Shown here: piece after piece, positions 1 to 8,417 of the stretch
How the letters are laid out: each line of letters begins with the position of its first letter
Numbering within the stretch: the first letter of the stretch is position 1
Assembly: GCA_030151255.1 (NCBI GenBank)
Contig: JASLED010000016.1
Location: 1-34,601 of the forward strand
Reading direction: 5' to 3'
From: Flavobacterium sp.
GTDB lineage: Bacteria; Bacteroidota; Bacteroidia; Flavobacteriales; Flavobacteriaceae
Length of the DNA stretch: 34,601 bases
Notes under the pieces: generated by a model
What the model saw: only the letters and a program-made list of their open reading frames with translations
Told to the model about the DNA's origin: nothing
The model's database searches: none
Translations under genes and position numbers: made by a program

Positions 1-849
1 GTTGGAGAATTATTATTTTATTTTCCAAATACAAAAACATATTTAGATCCATCATCACTTGCTACAAGATCGCCAATTATTGATTTAGATTATCATAACA
101 AACACGGATTATTTATTCAAAATAAATTGTATGCTGGTGTAAAAATGGGAGTTTCTAGTTTTAAAAAAATTGAATTACCTTACTTCTTTTCAAAAGATTT
201 TACCAATGTACATATAGATTTAAGTAATTTGGAGAAAACAAAAATTACATCTAAAACAGAATTTACTGGAGCAATGGCTTACAATACACAAGCGTATTTG
301 TATTTCAGAAACCCGAGAGAAAGAGAAAGTTTAGAAAAAGATTTGTTGGAAAACTATAATATCAAAACAGATTTTGCCAATTATAAAATAGAAAATACAG
401 ATATTGAAGATGTAGGCATTAAACCATTAATTATTAATGCACAATATTCTGCCGATGATTTAATTAAAAAAGCAGGTGAAAATATTATTTTTCAAATTGG
501 AGCTGTAATTGGTAAACAAATGGAATTTTATTCTGATAAGCCACGCAAAATGCCAATTGCATTAAGTTCTGCCAGATCATACGAACGAACAATTACTTTG
601 GAAATTCCCGAAGGTTATTATATCAAAAATCTAAACGATTTGAATATGAATGTTTATTTGGATGAAACAGATAAAAACTTAGCTTATTTTACAGTTGTTT
701 ATAAAATGGATAAAAATACATTAACAATCAGTAATTTAGAAGGCTATAACTTTGTTGAAATTCCAATTAAATATTGGGATCAATATAGAAAGGTTGTAAA
801 TGCTGCTGCCGATTTTAATAAATTAGCTTTAATTTTAGAGAAAAAATAA
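1..849 (+). CDS. DUF3857/transglutaminase-like protein, C-terminal part (5' end outside window)
   Basis: The reading frame is open from base 1, so this is the 3' end of a longer gene; about 282 codons are present. The visible part resembles the C-terminal region of Bacteroidota proteins that carry an N-terminal DUF3857 domain and a central transglutaminase-like domain. Characteristic pieces are the opening GELLFYFPNTKTYLDP and the ending YRKVVNAAADFNKLALILEKK-type tail, where these proteins end with a conserved 'VNAAADFNK'. The predicted region is beta-rich with no catalytic residue visible, because the Cys-His-Asp part would lie upstream. Family members are usually exported and their substrate is unknown. 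A TTG at 127 could be taken as a start, but the homologous frame continues upstream of it. The gene ends in a strong hairpin at 856-880 and converges on the next gene. The family call is from memory of the C-terminal signature. Confidence 0.7.
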   Translation, partial: VGELLFYFPNTKTYLDPSSLATRSPIIDLDYHNKHGLFIQNKLYAGVKMGVSSFKKIELPYFFSKDFTNVHIDLSNLEKTKITSKTEFTGAMAYNTQAYLYFRNPRERESLEKDLLENYNIKTDFANYKIENTDIEDVGIKPLIINAQYSADDLIKKAGENIIFQIGAVIGKQMEFYSDKPRKMPIALSSARSYERTITLEIPEGYYIKNLNDLNMNVYLDETDKNLAYFTVVYKMDKNTLTISNLEGYNFVEIPIKYWDQYRKVVNAAADFNKLALILEKK

Positions 850-855
850 AACAAA

Positions 856-880
856 TAAATCCCGCCAAAAGCGGGATTTA
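856..880. terminator. Bidirectional intrinsic terminator between convergent genes
   Basis: A perfect 10-bp inverted repeat, TAAATCCCGC at 856-865 and GCGGGATTTA at 871-880, encloses the 5-nt loop CAAAA. It sits exactly between the stop of the transglutaminase-like gene (+) and the stop of the binding-protein gene (-), so it can end both transcripts. Confidence 0.85.
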
Positions 881-885
881 TTATA

Positions 886-1683
886 TTATAATCTTTCATG
901 AATGCGTTTAAAATAATCAAAGGCTTTGTATAAATGCGTGCCAAACCAGCTAAACATTTCTCCATCTACAAAAATTGTTTTTCCATGATGTGTAAATCGT
1001 CCTATTTCAAAGGCATGTTCTTCTTTAAAAGGAAAAGGCTCAGAAGATAAGAAAACCAGTTCAGGATCGCCTTGAATTCTAATTTTTCTCAACTCAATTT
1101 CTGGATAGCGCTCTTCTCTCTCTGCATATACATTTTCAAATTTATTAAGCGTTAATAATTCATTGATAAATGTATTGTTACCTGCCACCATATAAGGTTC
1201 TCTCCAAATAAAATAGGCTGCTTTATAACTTGGTTTATTACTTACAAAATTCATAAAATCTTTTTGTGCAAAACGAATTTTATCAATCCATTTTTTAGCT
1301 TCAGTTCTTTTGTTAAATAACACACCAAAATCTTCAATCATCCGAATATTTTCGTCTATTGTTTCAATATCAGTTACCCAAACAGGACAAATATCCTTTA
1401 AACTTTCAACTATTTCAAGGGTATTTTCTTCTTTATTTGCGATAATAATATCAGGTTGAAGCTCCCTAATTTTATCAATATGAACATTTTTTGTTCCGCC
1501 AATTTTTGTTTTTGTTGAACGCAAATGATACGGATGAATACAAAACTTAGTAATACCAACTATTTCATCTTCCAATCCTAAATCAAACAATGTTTCAGTT
1601 TGAGAAGGAACTAACGAAACGATTCGCTTTGGAGTAGTTTCAAATTGATGCTCAACCCCAAGCTGATCTTTTAATTTAATCAT
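886..1683 (-). CDS. BtuF/FecB-like helical-backbone metal-receptor protein without signal peptide
   Basis: This 265-residue protein matches the type III periplasmic binding protein fold (PF01497), the family that binds cobalamin, haem or siderophores for ABC importers. The N-terminal signature PKRIVSLVPSQTETLFDLGL (around residues 18-37) is typical of BtuF-like proteins and is followed by VGITKFCIHP, a repeated 'PDIIIANKEEN' segment and a long central helix. It starts with MIKLKDQLGVEHQF and shows no hydrophobic signal peptide or lipobox; no ATG lies upstream in frame before the end of pyrF. A binding protein that stays in the cytoplasm is odd, although related orphan members exist. It starts 2 bases after the pyrF stop, so the two are almost certainly one transcript. 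No ABC permease or ATPase gene is nearby. The true ligand cannot be read from the sequence. Confidence 0.75.
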   Translation of the reverse strand: MIKLKDQLGVEHQFETTPKRIVSLVPSQTETLFDLGLEDEIVGITKFCIHPYHLRSTKTKIGGTKNVHIDKIRELQPDIIIANKEENTLEIVESLKDICPVWVTDIETIDENIRMIEDFGVLFNKRTEAKKWIDKIRFAQKDFMNFVSNKPSYKAAYFIWREPYMVAGNNTFINELLTLNKFENVYAEREERYPEIELRKIRIQGDPELVFLSSEPFPFKEEHAFEIGRFTHHGKTIFVDGEMFSWFGTHLYKAFDYFKRIHERL

Positions 1684-1685
1684 GT

Positions 1686-2501
1686 TTATTTTTTTAATAA
1701 TTCAGCCATTTCTTGCTGTATTTTCATTGCTTCTTCTCTTGCTTTTAGTGCAAAATCAGCCTGATTTGAAGCATAAATAATTCCTCTTGATGAGTTGATT
1801 AATAATCCAATTTGATCATTCATTCCATATTTACAAACATCCTGTAAATTTCCACCTTGCGCACCAACTCCCGGAACTAATAAAAATGCATCAGGTGCTA
1901 CACGTCTAATTTCTTTAAAATATTCTGCTTTAGTAGCTCCTACAACATACATTAAATTTTTGGCTCCATTGTATTTTTGAGAAGTTTCTATTACTTGTTC
2001 ATACAATGGTTTTCCGTCAATTTCTTTTGTCTGAAAATCAAAAGCTCCTTCATTAGAAGTTAAAGCCAATAGAATTGTATGCTTATTTTCAAATGCCAAA
2101 AAAGGTTCTACCGAATCTTTTCCCATATATGGTGCAACGGTTACACTATCAAAAGCCATATCTTCAAAAAAAGCTTTGGCATACATTGAAGCTGTATTGC
2201 CAATATCGCCACGCTTTGCATCGGCAATTGTAAATAATTCTGGATAAGTTGTATTAATGTAATCGATTGTTTTTTTTAGCGATTGCCAACCTTTAATTCC
2301 GTATGCTTCAAAAAAAGCAATATTTGGTTTGTAAGCTACCGCTAAATCATGTGTTGCATCAATAATTGCCTTGTTGAAGCTAAAAATTGGATCTTCGTCT
2401 TGTAATAAAAAAGAAGGGATTTTAGTTAAATCAACGTCTAGGCCAACGCAAAGAAATGATTTTTTATTTTGAATTTGTTCTATTAGTTGTTGTGTTGTCA
2501 T
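1686..2501 (-). CDS. pyrF: Orotidine 5'-phosphate decarboxylase (type 2)
   Basis: The enzyme decarboxylates OMP to UMP, the last step of de novo pyrimidine synthesis in the cytoplasm. The catalytic Asp-Lys-Asp motif is visible as FTIADAKRGDIGNTA, with D94, K96 and D99. The N-terminal FLCVGLDVD and the C-terminal 'VPGVGAQGG' phosphate-binding loop, followed by INSSRGI, also fit. The length of 271 residues matches the long type 2 OMPDC family used by many Bacteroidota and actinobacteria rather than the shorter E. coli type. It is the first gene of a two-gene unit with the BtuF-like gene. The segment upstream (2502-2536) is short, and the prfA terminator separates it from prfA. pyrG, further along the window, acts later in the same pathway. 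Confidence 0.95.
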   Translation of the reverse strand: MTTQQLIEQIQNKKSFLCVGLDVDLTKIPSFLLQDEDPIFSFNKAIIDATHDLAVAYKPNIAFFEAYGIKGWQSLKKTIDYINTTYPELFTIADAKRGDIGNTASMYAKAFFEDMAFDSVTVAPYMGKDSVEPFLAFENKHTILLALTSNEGAFDFQTKEIDGKPLYEQVIETSQKYNGAKNLMYVVGATKAEYFKEIRRVAPDAFLLVPGVGAQGGNLQDVCKYGMNDQIGLLINSSRGIIYASNQADFALKAREEAMKIQQEMAELLKK

Positions 2502-2536
2502 GTGTTGGAATAATATGATGCATTATAATTTGAAAA

Positions 2537-2561
2537 AAACCACACTTATTAAGTGTGGTTT
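2537..2561 (-). terminator. Intrinsic terminator of prfA
   Basis: An 11-bp perfect stem, AAACCACACTT at 2537-2547 and AAGTGTGGTTT at 2551-2561, has a 3-nt loop. Read on the minus strand it is followed by a T-tract (the A run at 2533-2536 on the plus strand), and it lies just after the prfA stop codon. Confidence 0.85.
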
Positions 2562-2575
2562 CTCAATATTTATTT

Positions 2576-3649
2576 TTAGTAAACGTCGCTTTCTTTTAAT
2601 TTCTCAGTATTACTTACTAATTGTAATTCGTCGATAACTTTTTGAATGTTTCCGTTCATTACACCATCAAGATCATATAAAGTTAATCCAATTCTGTGAT
2701 CTGTAACACGTCCTTGCGGATAGTTATATGTTCTAATTTTTGCAGAACGGTCTCCACTACTTACCTGAGAGTTACGTTTTTTAGCATCTTCTTCTTGCTT
2801 TTTAGCCAATTCCATTTCGTATAATCTAGAACGCAAAACAGATAATGCTTTATCTTTATTTTTGTGCTGTGATTTTTCGTCCTGACATTGTGCTACTAAA
2901 CCAGTTGGAATATGCGTCATACGAACTGCAGATTTTGTTGTATTTACCGATTGTCCTCCAGGTCCAGATGAACAGAATAAGTCAATACGAACATCGTTCA
3001 TATCAATATGTACGTCAAATTCTTCTGCTTCTGGTAAAACCATTACTGTAGCTGCCGATGTGTGTACACGACCTTGAGTTTCTGTTTGAGGTACACGTTG
3101 TACACGGTGTACTCCTGCTTCAAACTTCAAAGTTCCGTAAACATCTTCTCCTGTTACTTCAAAGATAACCTCTTTATAACCTCCAGATGTTCCTTCGTTT
3201 ACATCAACCACAGATGTTCTCCATCCTTTAGATTCGCAATATTTTGTATACATTCTGAATAAATCTCCTGCAAAAATACTTGCTTCATCTCCTCCTGTTC
3301 CTGCGCGCACCTCTACCATTACGTTTTTGGCATCTTCAGGATCTTTAGGAATTAAAAGAAATTTAATTTCATCTTCCAATTCTGGTAAACGAGTTTTTGC
3401 TTCGTCTAATTGCATTTTAGCCATTTCGACCATTTCAGGATCGCTTCCATCCGCTAGAATTTCGTTTGCTTCTTCTATATTACCAGTAAGACTTAAATAT
3501 TCAGTACGTTTTTCAACCAACTGTCTTAAATCTTTATATTCTTTGTTTAACTGTACATAACGTTTTTGATCGGCAATAACGTCTGGTTGAATAATCAAAT
3601 CAGAAATTTCGTCAAAACGTTGTTTTACTATCTGTAATCTATCTATCAT
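2576..3649 (-). CDS. prfA: Peptide chain release factor 1
   Basis: RF1 recognises UAA and UAG in the ribosomal A site and triggers peptide release. The universal GGQ motif, whose Gln is the methylation target, lies at residues 231-233 within CSSGPGGQSVNTTKSAVRM. The codon-recognition tripeptide is PQT at residues 187-189 in HRVQRVPQTETQGRVHTSAA, which fits the P-x-T rule for RF1 and excludes RF2 (SPF). At 357 residues the length is normal for the family. An N-terminal helical domain (residues 1-100) precedes the PCRF domain. No prmC methyltransferase gene is adjacent. It appears monocistronic: a -7 box lies at 3681-3688 and a terminator follows at 2537-2561. Confidence 0.97.
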   Translation of the reverse strand: MIDRLQIVKQRFDEISDLIIQPDVIADQKRYVQLNKEYKDLRQLVEKRTEYLSLTGNIEEANEILADGSDPEMVEMAKMQLDEAKTRLPELEDEIKFLLIPKDPEDAKNVMVEVRAGTGGDEASIFAGDLFRMYTKYCESKGWRTSVVDVNEGTSGGYKEVIFEVTGEDVYGTLKFEAGVHRVQRVPQTETQGRVHTSAATVMVLPEAEEFDVHIDMNDVRIDLFCSSGPGGQSVNTTKSAVRMTHIPTGLVAQCQDEKSQHKNKDKALSVLRSRLYEMELAKKQEEDAKKRNSQVSSGDRSAKIRTYNYPQGRVTDHRIGLTLYDLDGVMNGNIQKVIDELQLVSNTEKLKESDVY

Positions 3650-3680
3650 ATCTGTAAAAGAGATAATTTATTTTGGAATG

Positions 3681-3688
3681 CAAAGTTA
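3681..3688 (-). promoter_or_regulatory. Putative -7 promoter element of prfA
   Basis: On the minus strand this reads TAACTTTG, an exact match to the Bacteroidota -7 consensus TAnnTTTG. It is 32 bases upstream of the prfA ATG. No clear TTG -33 element is seen at the expected spacing, so the call rests on the -7 box and its position. Confidence 0.55.
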
Positions 3689-3693
3689 AAAAA

Positions 3694-3723
3694 AAAGAGG
3701 AATATATTATTGTATTCCTCTTT
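3694..3723 (-). terminator. Intrinsic terminator of the YceI-family gene
   Basis: The stem AAAGAGGAATA at 3694-3704 pairs with TATTCCTCTTT at 3713-3723. On the minus strand it is followed by a run of T from the A-tract at 3688-3696. It lies 20 bases after the stop of the YceI-like gene and just upstream of the prfA promoter. Confidence 0.8.
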
Positions 3724-3743
3724 AATTAGCGATTTATTATCGA

Positions 3744-4346
3744 TTATTTTTTAATATCTACAGCAATTGACACGTCTGTCCATGTTTTTCCTTCGTGTAA
3801 CGCGCCACAAGCTTGATGAAGTGCATTGAAAGCATCATTGGCTTTGAAGTCTTCAATGATATCTACTGATCCATTTAATTTTACTTCGTTTTCAGTTGCT
3901 TCATAAGTAAATTCTTTTTCTTTAGTAACTCCGTTTAATGTAAGATGTACAATTACTTTTCCATCTTTAAATTCTCCGAAGAAACCATTAATATTTCCAA
4001 CTAATTTTGAAAAGAAATTCATTGCTAAAGTGTTATCTCTTGCAGGATCGCCAGTGTTGGCAGAACTGGTTGTAATTACAAATTGCGCTCCTTTTAAGGC
4101 ATCAACTAATGTTGTAGTTTCATTGTTTAATCCTGTTAAAGATACTTGATCAAATGTACCTTTTACGCCTACTTTTTCAGGTGTTTTAAAAGCTGTCCAT
4201 TCAATAGAATAGGTAAGATTTTGAGCAACTGGTGTGTTTACATCTTCTACAACAGTTTCTTCAGTAACAGTTTCTGTGTTTTTTTTATCTCCACATGAAA
4301 CAGTTAATAAGCCTACGCATAATAATGGTAAAAATATTTTTTTCAT
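3744..4346 (-). CDS. YceI-family lipoprotein
   Basis: A 200-residue protein with a lipoprotein signal peptide: MKKIFLPLLCVGLLTVSC, with the lipidated Cys at residue 18. A low-complexity acidic/Thr linker (around residues 20-40, rich in TETVTEE) follows. The rest matches the YceI-like lipocalin-fold domain, with 'YSIEWTAFKTPEKVGVKGTFDQV' near its start and the closing 'GKTWTDVSIAVDIKK' strand. YceI domains form a beta-barrel that binds long-chain isoprenoid or lipid molecules in the periplasm; the ligand here is unknown. The 296 bases upstream contain only a weak -7-like box (TATCTTTA on the minus strand, 4391-4398). The gene appears to be a single transcription unit with its own terminator. 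Confidence 0.85.
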   Translation of the reverse strand: MKKIFLPLLCVGLLTVSCGDKKNTETVTEETVVEDVNTPVAQNLTYSIEWTAFKTPEKVGVKGTFDQVSLTGLNNETTTLVDALKGAQFVITTSSANTGDPARDNTLAMNFFSKLVGNINGFFGEFKDGKVIVHLTLNGVTKEKEFTYEATENEVKLNGSVDIIEDFKANDAFNALHQACGALHEGKTWTDVSIAVDIKK

Positions 4347-4592
4347 ATTGTTTTTTTTGATTTTAATTAATGTACTAAATTATAAAATAATAAAGATAGT
4401 TTTCTTAATAAAAGTTTAATATTTTGATTTTAGAACAGTAGAACAAAATGAATGCCTCGATCGTTTATACTTCGCGCAATTTTATACTTTGCAAAACAAA
4501 ATTACCTAGCAAATAGGTTCATTCAAATATAATAAATTGTGATAAAAACAGCAATTGTATAAAATATTATTCATTTGAATTAAATCACAAAA
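4347..4592. other. Intergenic region with no recognised gene
   Basis: This stretch between the YceI-like gene and the yidC terminator is very AT-rich. It holds the promoter region for the YceI-like gene on the minus strand. I see no convincing ORF, RNA gene or repeat in it. Confidence 0.6.
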
Positions 4593-4622
4593 AATCCCCG
4601 TTAAGATTTCCTAACGGGGATT
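4593..4622 (-). terminator. Intrinsic terminator of pyrG-yidC
   Basis: The stem AATCCCCGTTA at 4593-4603 pairs perfectly with TAACGGGGATT at 4612-4622. On the minus strand a T-rich tract follows (TTTT from 4589-4592 on). It lies 20 bases past the yidC stop. Confidence 0.85.
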
Positions 4623-4642
4623 AATATATTCTTTTTGATAAA

Positions 4643-6535
4643 TTATTTTTTATCTTTTAAACGTTGTTGCTCTTGCGCTTGCTCCATCATTTCTTGCATT
4701 TTGCGTTGAAATTTACCTTGAGGGCGTTGTTTAGTTTTATTTTCGTCAATGATTGCTTTGATTTTATCTTCTTTTACAATGTGATTTTTAATTACATACA
4801 TAATTCCGATAGTAATTGTGTTAGATACAAAATAATACAAACTCAATCCTGATGCATAGTTGTTAAAGAAAAACAACATCATTAATGGAGAAATGTAAAT
4901 CATTACTTTCATAATCTTACTCATATCAGGCATTCCTTCTTGAGCTGGTTGTGCCATTTGTTGATCACCAGTTGTCATTTTCATATAAAAGAAAATTGCT
5001 AATGATGCCAAAATTGGGAACAAACTAACGTGATTTCCGTAGAAAGGAATGTTGAATGGCAATTGATAAATTGAATCGTAAGACGATAAATCATCTGCCC
5101 ATAAGAAACCTTTTTGACGTAAATCAAAAGATGATGGGAAGAATTGGAATAATGCATAGAAAATTGGAATCTGTAATACAGCAGGAATACATCCCGCCAT
5201 CGGATTCACGCCAGCTTTAGAATACAATTTCATTGTTTCTTGCTGTTTCTTCATTGGATCATTTTTAAACTTCTCGTTTAATTCTGTTACCTCTGGACGA
5301 ATTGCTTTCATCTTAGCCTGAGATAAGTAAGATTTATACGTTAATGGCGAAGTAAATAAACGCACCAAAATTGTCAATACAATAATTGCAATTCCGTAAG
5401 GTAAAAACTTCACTAATAATCCAAAAACAGGAATAAATAAGAAACGGTTCATCCAACCAAAAATCCCCCAACCTAAAGGAATAATGTTATCTAAATTGCG
5501 CTCATATGATTTTAGTATTTTATAATCTGATGGACCAAAATACCAGTTCATATCATAGTTTAACTCACCATTTGAATATGCCAACGGAATAACACTACTA
5601 AACTTTTTAGTAAACACGGTATCCACTTGTTCATCTAACACTAAGTTTTTTGAATTGATTGTTGCTGTTTCAAAGTTTTTGTTTGTCAATAAAACTGACG
5701 AGAAAAAGTGTTGTTTGTACGCTACATAAGAAACATCTTTTAATGCTTTTGTATCGTCTTTGCTCGACTCGCTCAAGTTATTGTCTTTTCCTTTATCGTG
5801 TTCATAATACAAACGAACGTATCTGTTTTCGTAAGCAATACTTTTTTCGTTTCTATATGTTTTCATTTCCCAATTTAGCTCTGGCGTTTTAGACACATCT
5901 ACAATGTTGTTTAAACCCTGAGTTCTTATTGAAAAATCCAGCATATAATTATCTGGCTTTAATACATAACGATATTCTAAAAACTGATTTTCAGATGCTT
6001 TTAGACGCATAGAAAGCACTTGGTTTTCTCCTTCTTTTGTTAAAGTAGGTTCAAAAAACAAATCTTCTGTATTAAATACTCTGTTATCTTTTGTAAATAA
6101 CTGAATGTTGAAGTTAGCATTCTGATCTTTGATAAGTTGAACTAATTCACCACTATGTTTGCTAAATCTTTTAAATTTATTAACTGTTACGTTTGTTAAT
6201 TTACCTCCTTTATTATCAATTTCTAAAGTAAGTAAGTCAGACTGTAATATTGTACTACCTCCTTGTGCTGACGGCAATCCTGCACTATAAGCAAAAGAAC
6301 CAAAAGTAGTTTTTAATTGTTCGCCTTTTAACGAGTCGTTTTCAACAGTATTGTTTAATGCTTCTTCAAAACTTGCTGCTTGCTCATTTTTAATACTTTC
6401 TTTTTGTGCTAACTCAGCATTATTTTCCATGGATTTTTGTTCTTTATTGATGTTGCTCAACATCATCCAAACAAGTAATCCGGCAATGATAACAAAGCCA
6501 ATAATACTGTTGCGATCTAATTTTTTTCCTTCCAT
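4643..6535 (-). CDS. yidC: Membrane protein insertase YidC
   Basis: YidC inserts and folds inner-membrane proteins, alone or with the Sec translocon. The 630-residue protein has the Gram-negative layout. It has an N-terminal membrane anchor (about residues 10-26), a large periplasmic beta-domain (about 60-345), and the conserved 60-kDa insertase core (about 370-590) with five membrane segments. The core contains LTILVRLFTSPLTYKSYLSQ and NPMAGCIPAVLQIPIFYALF, and the Arg in the first of these aligns with the hydrophilic-groove Arg. The C-terminal tail is strongly basic (ending QRLKDKK), as expected for ribosome contact. It lies 58 bases downstream of pyrG on the same strand with no terminator between, so the two are probably co-transcribed, an arrangement I recall from other flavobacteria. 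Confidence 0.97.
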   Translation of the reverse strand: MEGKKLDRNSIIGFVIIAGLLVWMMLSNINKEQKSMENNAELAQKESIKNEQAASFEEALNNTVENDSLKGEQLKTTFGSFAYSAGLPSAQGGSTILQSDLLTLEIDNKGGKLTNVTVNKFKRFSKHSGELVQLIKDQNANFNIQLFTKDNRVFNTEDLFFEPTLTKEGENQVLSMRLKASENQFLEYRYVLKPDNYMLDFSIRTQGLNNIVDVSKTPELNWEMKTYRNEKSIAYENRYVRLYYEHDKGKDNNLSESSKDDTKALKDVSYVAYKQHFFSSVLLTNKNFETATINSKNLVLDEQVDTVFTKKFSSVIPLAYSNGELNYDMNWYFGPSDYKILKSYERNLDNIIPLGWGIFGWMNRFLFIPVFGLLVKFLPYGIAIIVLTILVRLFTSPLTYKSYLSQAKMKAIRPEVTELNEKFKNDPMKKQQETMKLYSKAGVNPMAGCIPAVLQIPIFYALFQFFPSSFDLRQKGFLWADDLSSYDSIYQLPFNIPFYGNHVSLFPILASLAIFFYMKMTTGDQQMAQPAQEGMPDMSKIMKVMIYISPLMMLFFFNNYASGLSLYYFVSNTITIGIMYVIKNHIVKEDKIKAIIDENKTKQRPQGKFQRKMQEMMEQAQEQQRLKDKK

Positions 6536-6593
6536 TACTTAATTTCTAAGTGATCAATAATCTTGAATCTTTTATATTAAAGATGCTTTTGCA

Positions 6594-8207
6594 TTAGTTT
6601 GATTTATATGCAATAGCTGCCTTTACAAAGTTAACAAAAAGCGGATGCGGTTTTGCTACCGTACTTTTGTACTCAGGATGGAATTGTACTCCGATGAAGA
6701 ATGGATGCGTATCCAATTCTACAATTTCAACCAATCCTGTTTCTGGGTTCCATCCAGAAGCCGTTAATCCTGCCGCTTCAAATTCTTCTAAATATTGGTT
6801 GTTAAACTCATATCTATGACGATGACGCTCATTAATTAGGCTGTTTCCATAAATATCAAAAGCTTTAGAACCTTCTTTTAATTTACAATCCCAACCGCCT
6901 AAACGCATTGTACCACCTTTATCTGTAATATCTTTTTGATCTTCCATAAAAGTAATTACTGGATATTGTGTGCTATCGTTTACTTCGGTTGTATTTGCTG
7001 TTTTATATCCTAGAATATTTCTAGCATATTCAATCACTGCCATTTGCATTCCTAAACAAATTCCTAAAAACGGAATATTATTTTCTCTTGCATATTTTAC
7101 AGTTTCTATTTTTCCTTCTATTCCTCTTGATCCAAAACCTGGAGCTACTAAAATGGCATCTAAATTTTTTAATTTTTCTGCTACATTAGTTGCTGAAATT
7201 AAATCGGACTGAATAGAAATGATATTTACTTTTGTTTGATTTTCTGCTCCACCGTGTACTAAAGCTTCTAAGATTGATTTGTAAGAATCTTGCAATTCTA
7301 CATATTTTCCTACTAAACCAATATTTACAACGTGCATAGGAAACTTTAAACGGTGAATAAATTCATTCCATTTTACTAAATCTGGCGTTTGTTTTTCTGG
7401 TAAATCCAAACGTTTTAAAGCAACTTTATCTAATCCTTCTTCTAACATTAAGTTAGGAACATCATAAATTGTTTCTGCATCAATTGATTGAATTACAGCT
7501 TCTGACTTAACATTACAGAATTTAGCTAATTTTTGACGAATTTCAGTACTTAATTCATGCTCTGTACGGCAAACCAAAATATCAGCCTTTATTCCACTTT
7601 CCATCAATGTTTTTACCGAATGCTGTGTTGGTTTGGTTTTTAACTCTCCAGCTGCTGCTAAATAAGGAACCAACGTAAGATGAACAACAATTGCATTGTT
7701 ATCTCCTAATTCCCATAATAACTGACGAACTGATTCTATGTATGGCAATGACTCAATATCTCCAACCGTTCCTCCAATTTCAGTAATAACAATATCATAA
7801 TCGCCCGATTTACCTAAAAGTTGCATGCGCTCTTTTATTTCGTTGGTAATATGTGGAACTACTTGTACTGTTTTTCCTAAAAATTCGCCTCTTCTCTCTT
7901 TTTCAATTACAGACAAATAAACGCGTCCTGTTGTTACGTTATTTGCTTGAGAAGTTGGTACGTTCAAAAATCTTTCATAATGCCCTAAATCCAAATCTGT
8001 TTCTGCTCCGTCATTTGTAACGAAACACTCTCCGTGTTCATACGGATTTAATGTACCTGGATCTACGTTGATATAAGGATCAAATTTCTGAATAGTAGTT
8101 GAGTAACCACGTGATTGTAGCAATTTTGCTAAAGATGCTGCAATAATTCCTTTTCCTAAAGAAGAAGTAACTCCTCCCGTCACGAAAATATACTTAGTTT
8201 GTCTCAT
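6594..8207 (-). CDS. pyrG: CTP synthase
   Basis: The enzyme makes CTP from UTP and glutamine-derived ammonia using ATP. The synthetase domain starts with KYIFVTGGVTSSLGKGIIAA (P-loop region, about residues 5-24). The class I glutamine amidotransferase domain has the nucleophile elbow FLGICLGMQMAV and the His-Glu pair in VQFHPEYKS. I place the start at the ATG at 8207, giving 537 residues, a normal family length. A longer frame starting at 8249 adds 14 residues (MPSFIHNN...) that do not belong to the family, and that upstream part overlaps a perfect -7 promoter box at 8247-8254. yidC follows in the same direction. CTP synthases are usually controlled by nucleotide levels; no leader attenuator is evident here. 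Confidence 0.97.
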   Translation of the reverse strand: MRQTKYIFVTGGVTSSLGKGIIAASLAKLLQSRGYSTTIQKFDPYINVDPGTLNPYEHGECFVTNDGAETDLDLGHYERFLNVPTSQANNVTTGRVYLSVIEKERRGEFLGKTVQVVPHITNEIKERMQLLGKSGDYDIVITEIGGTVGDIESLPYIESVRQLLWELGDNNAIVVHLTLVPYLAAAGELKTKPTQHSVKTLMESGIKADILVCRTEHELSTEIRQKLAKFCNVKSEAVIQSIDAETIYDVPNLMLEEGLDKVALKRLDLPEKQTPDLVKWNEFIHRLKFPMHVVNIGLVGKYVELQDSYKSILEALVHGGAENQTKVNIISIQSDLISATNVAEKLKNLDAILVAPGFGSRGIEGKIETVKYARENNIPFLGICLGMQMAVIEYARNILGYKTANTTEVNDSTQYPVITFMEDQKDITDKGGTMRLGGWDCKLKEGSKAFDIYGNSLINERHRHRYEFNNQYLEEFEAAGLTASGWNPETGLVEIVELDTHPFFIGVQFHPEYKSTVAKPHPLFVNFVKAAIAYKSN

Positions 8208-8246
8208 TAGTTGTTTATTTGTTGTGTTGTTATGAATAAAACTTGG

Positions 8247-8254
8247 CAAAAGTA
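8247..8254 (-). promoter_or_regulatory. Putative -7 promoter element of pyrG-yidC
   Basis: The minus strand reads TACTTTTG, an exact TAnnTTTG match 39 bases upstream of the chosen pyrG ATG. A -33 TTG at the usual spacing is not evident. It decides against the longer start at 8249, which would lie within the promoter. Confidence 0.5.
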
Positions 8255-8417
8255 CAACATTTTCAACTATTCTTCTAATATAAAAATAGCTAAAACCAAT
8301 TGTTTACCACACATGTTTAAATTATTTAAATAACAAATTTTATTCCTATTTATTAAATTAAAATTGTTATTACTCTTGTTATCAAACAGTAACAGCGATT
8401 GACTTTATTTAAAAAAG

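Noticed and set aside
2845..3560. Plus-strand frames of 66-77 residues opposite prfA
   Set aside because: They lie antisense within a well-recognised gene, overlap one another's frames, and have no family resemblance.
8208..8249. N-terminal extension of CTP synthase starting at 8249
   Set aside because: The extra 14 residues are not part of the family, and the segment overlaps a perfect -7 promoter box.
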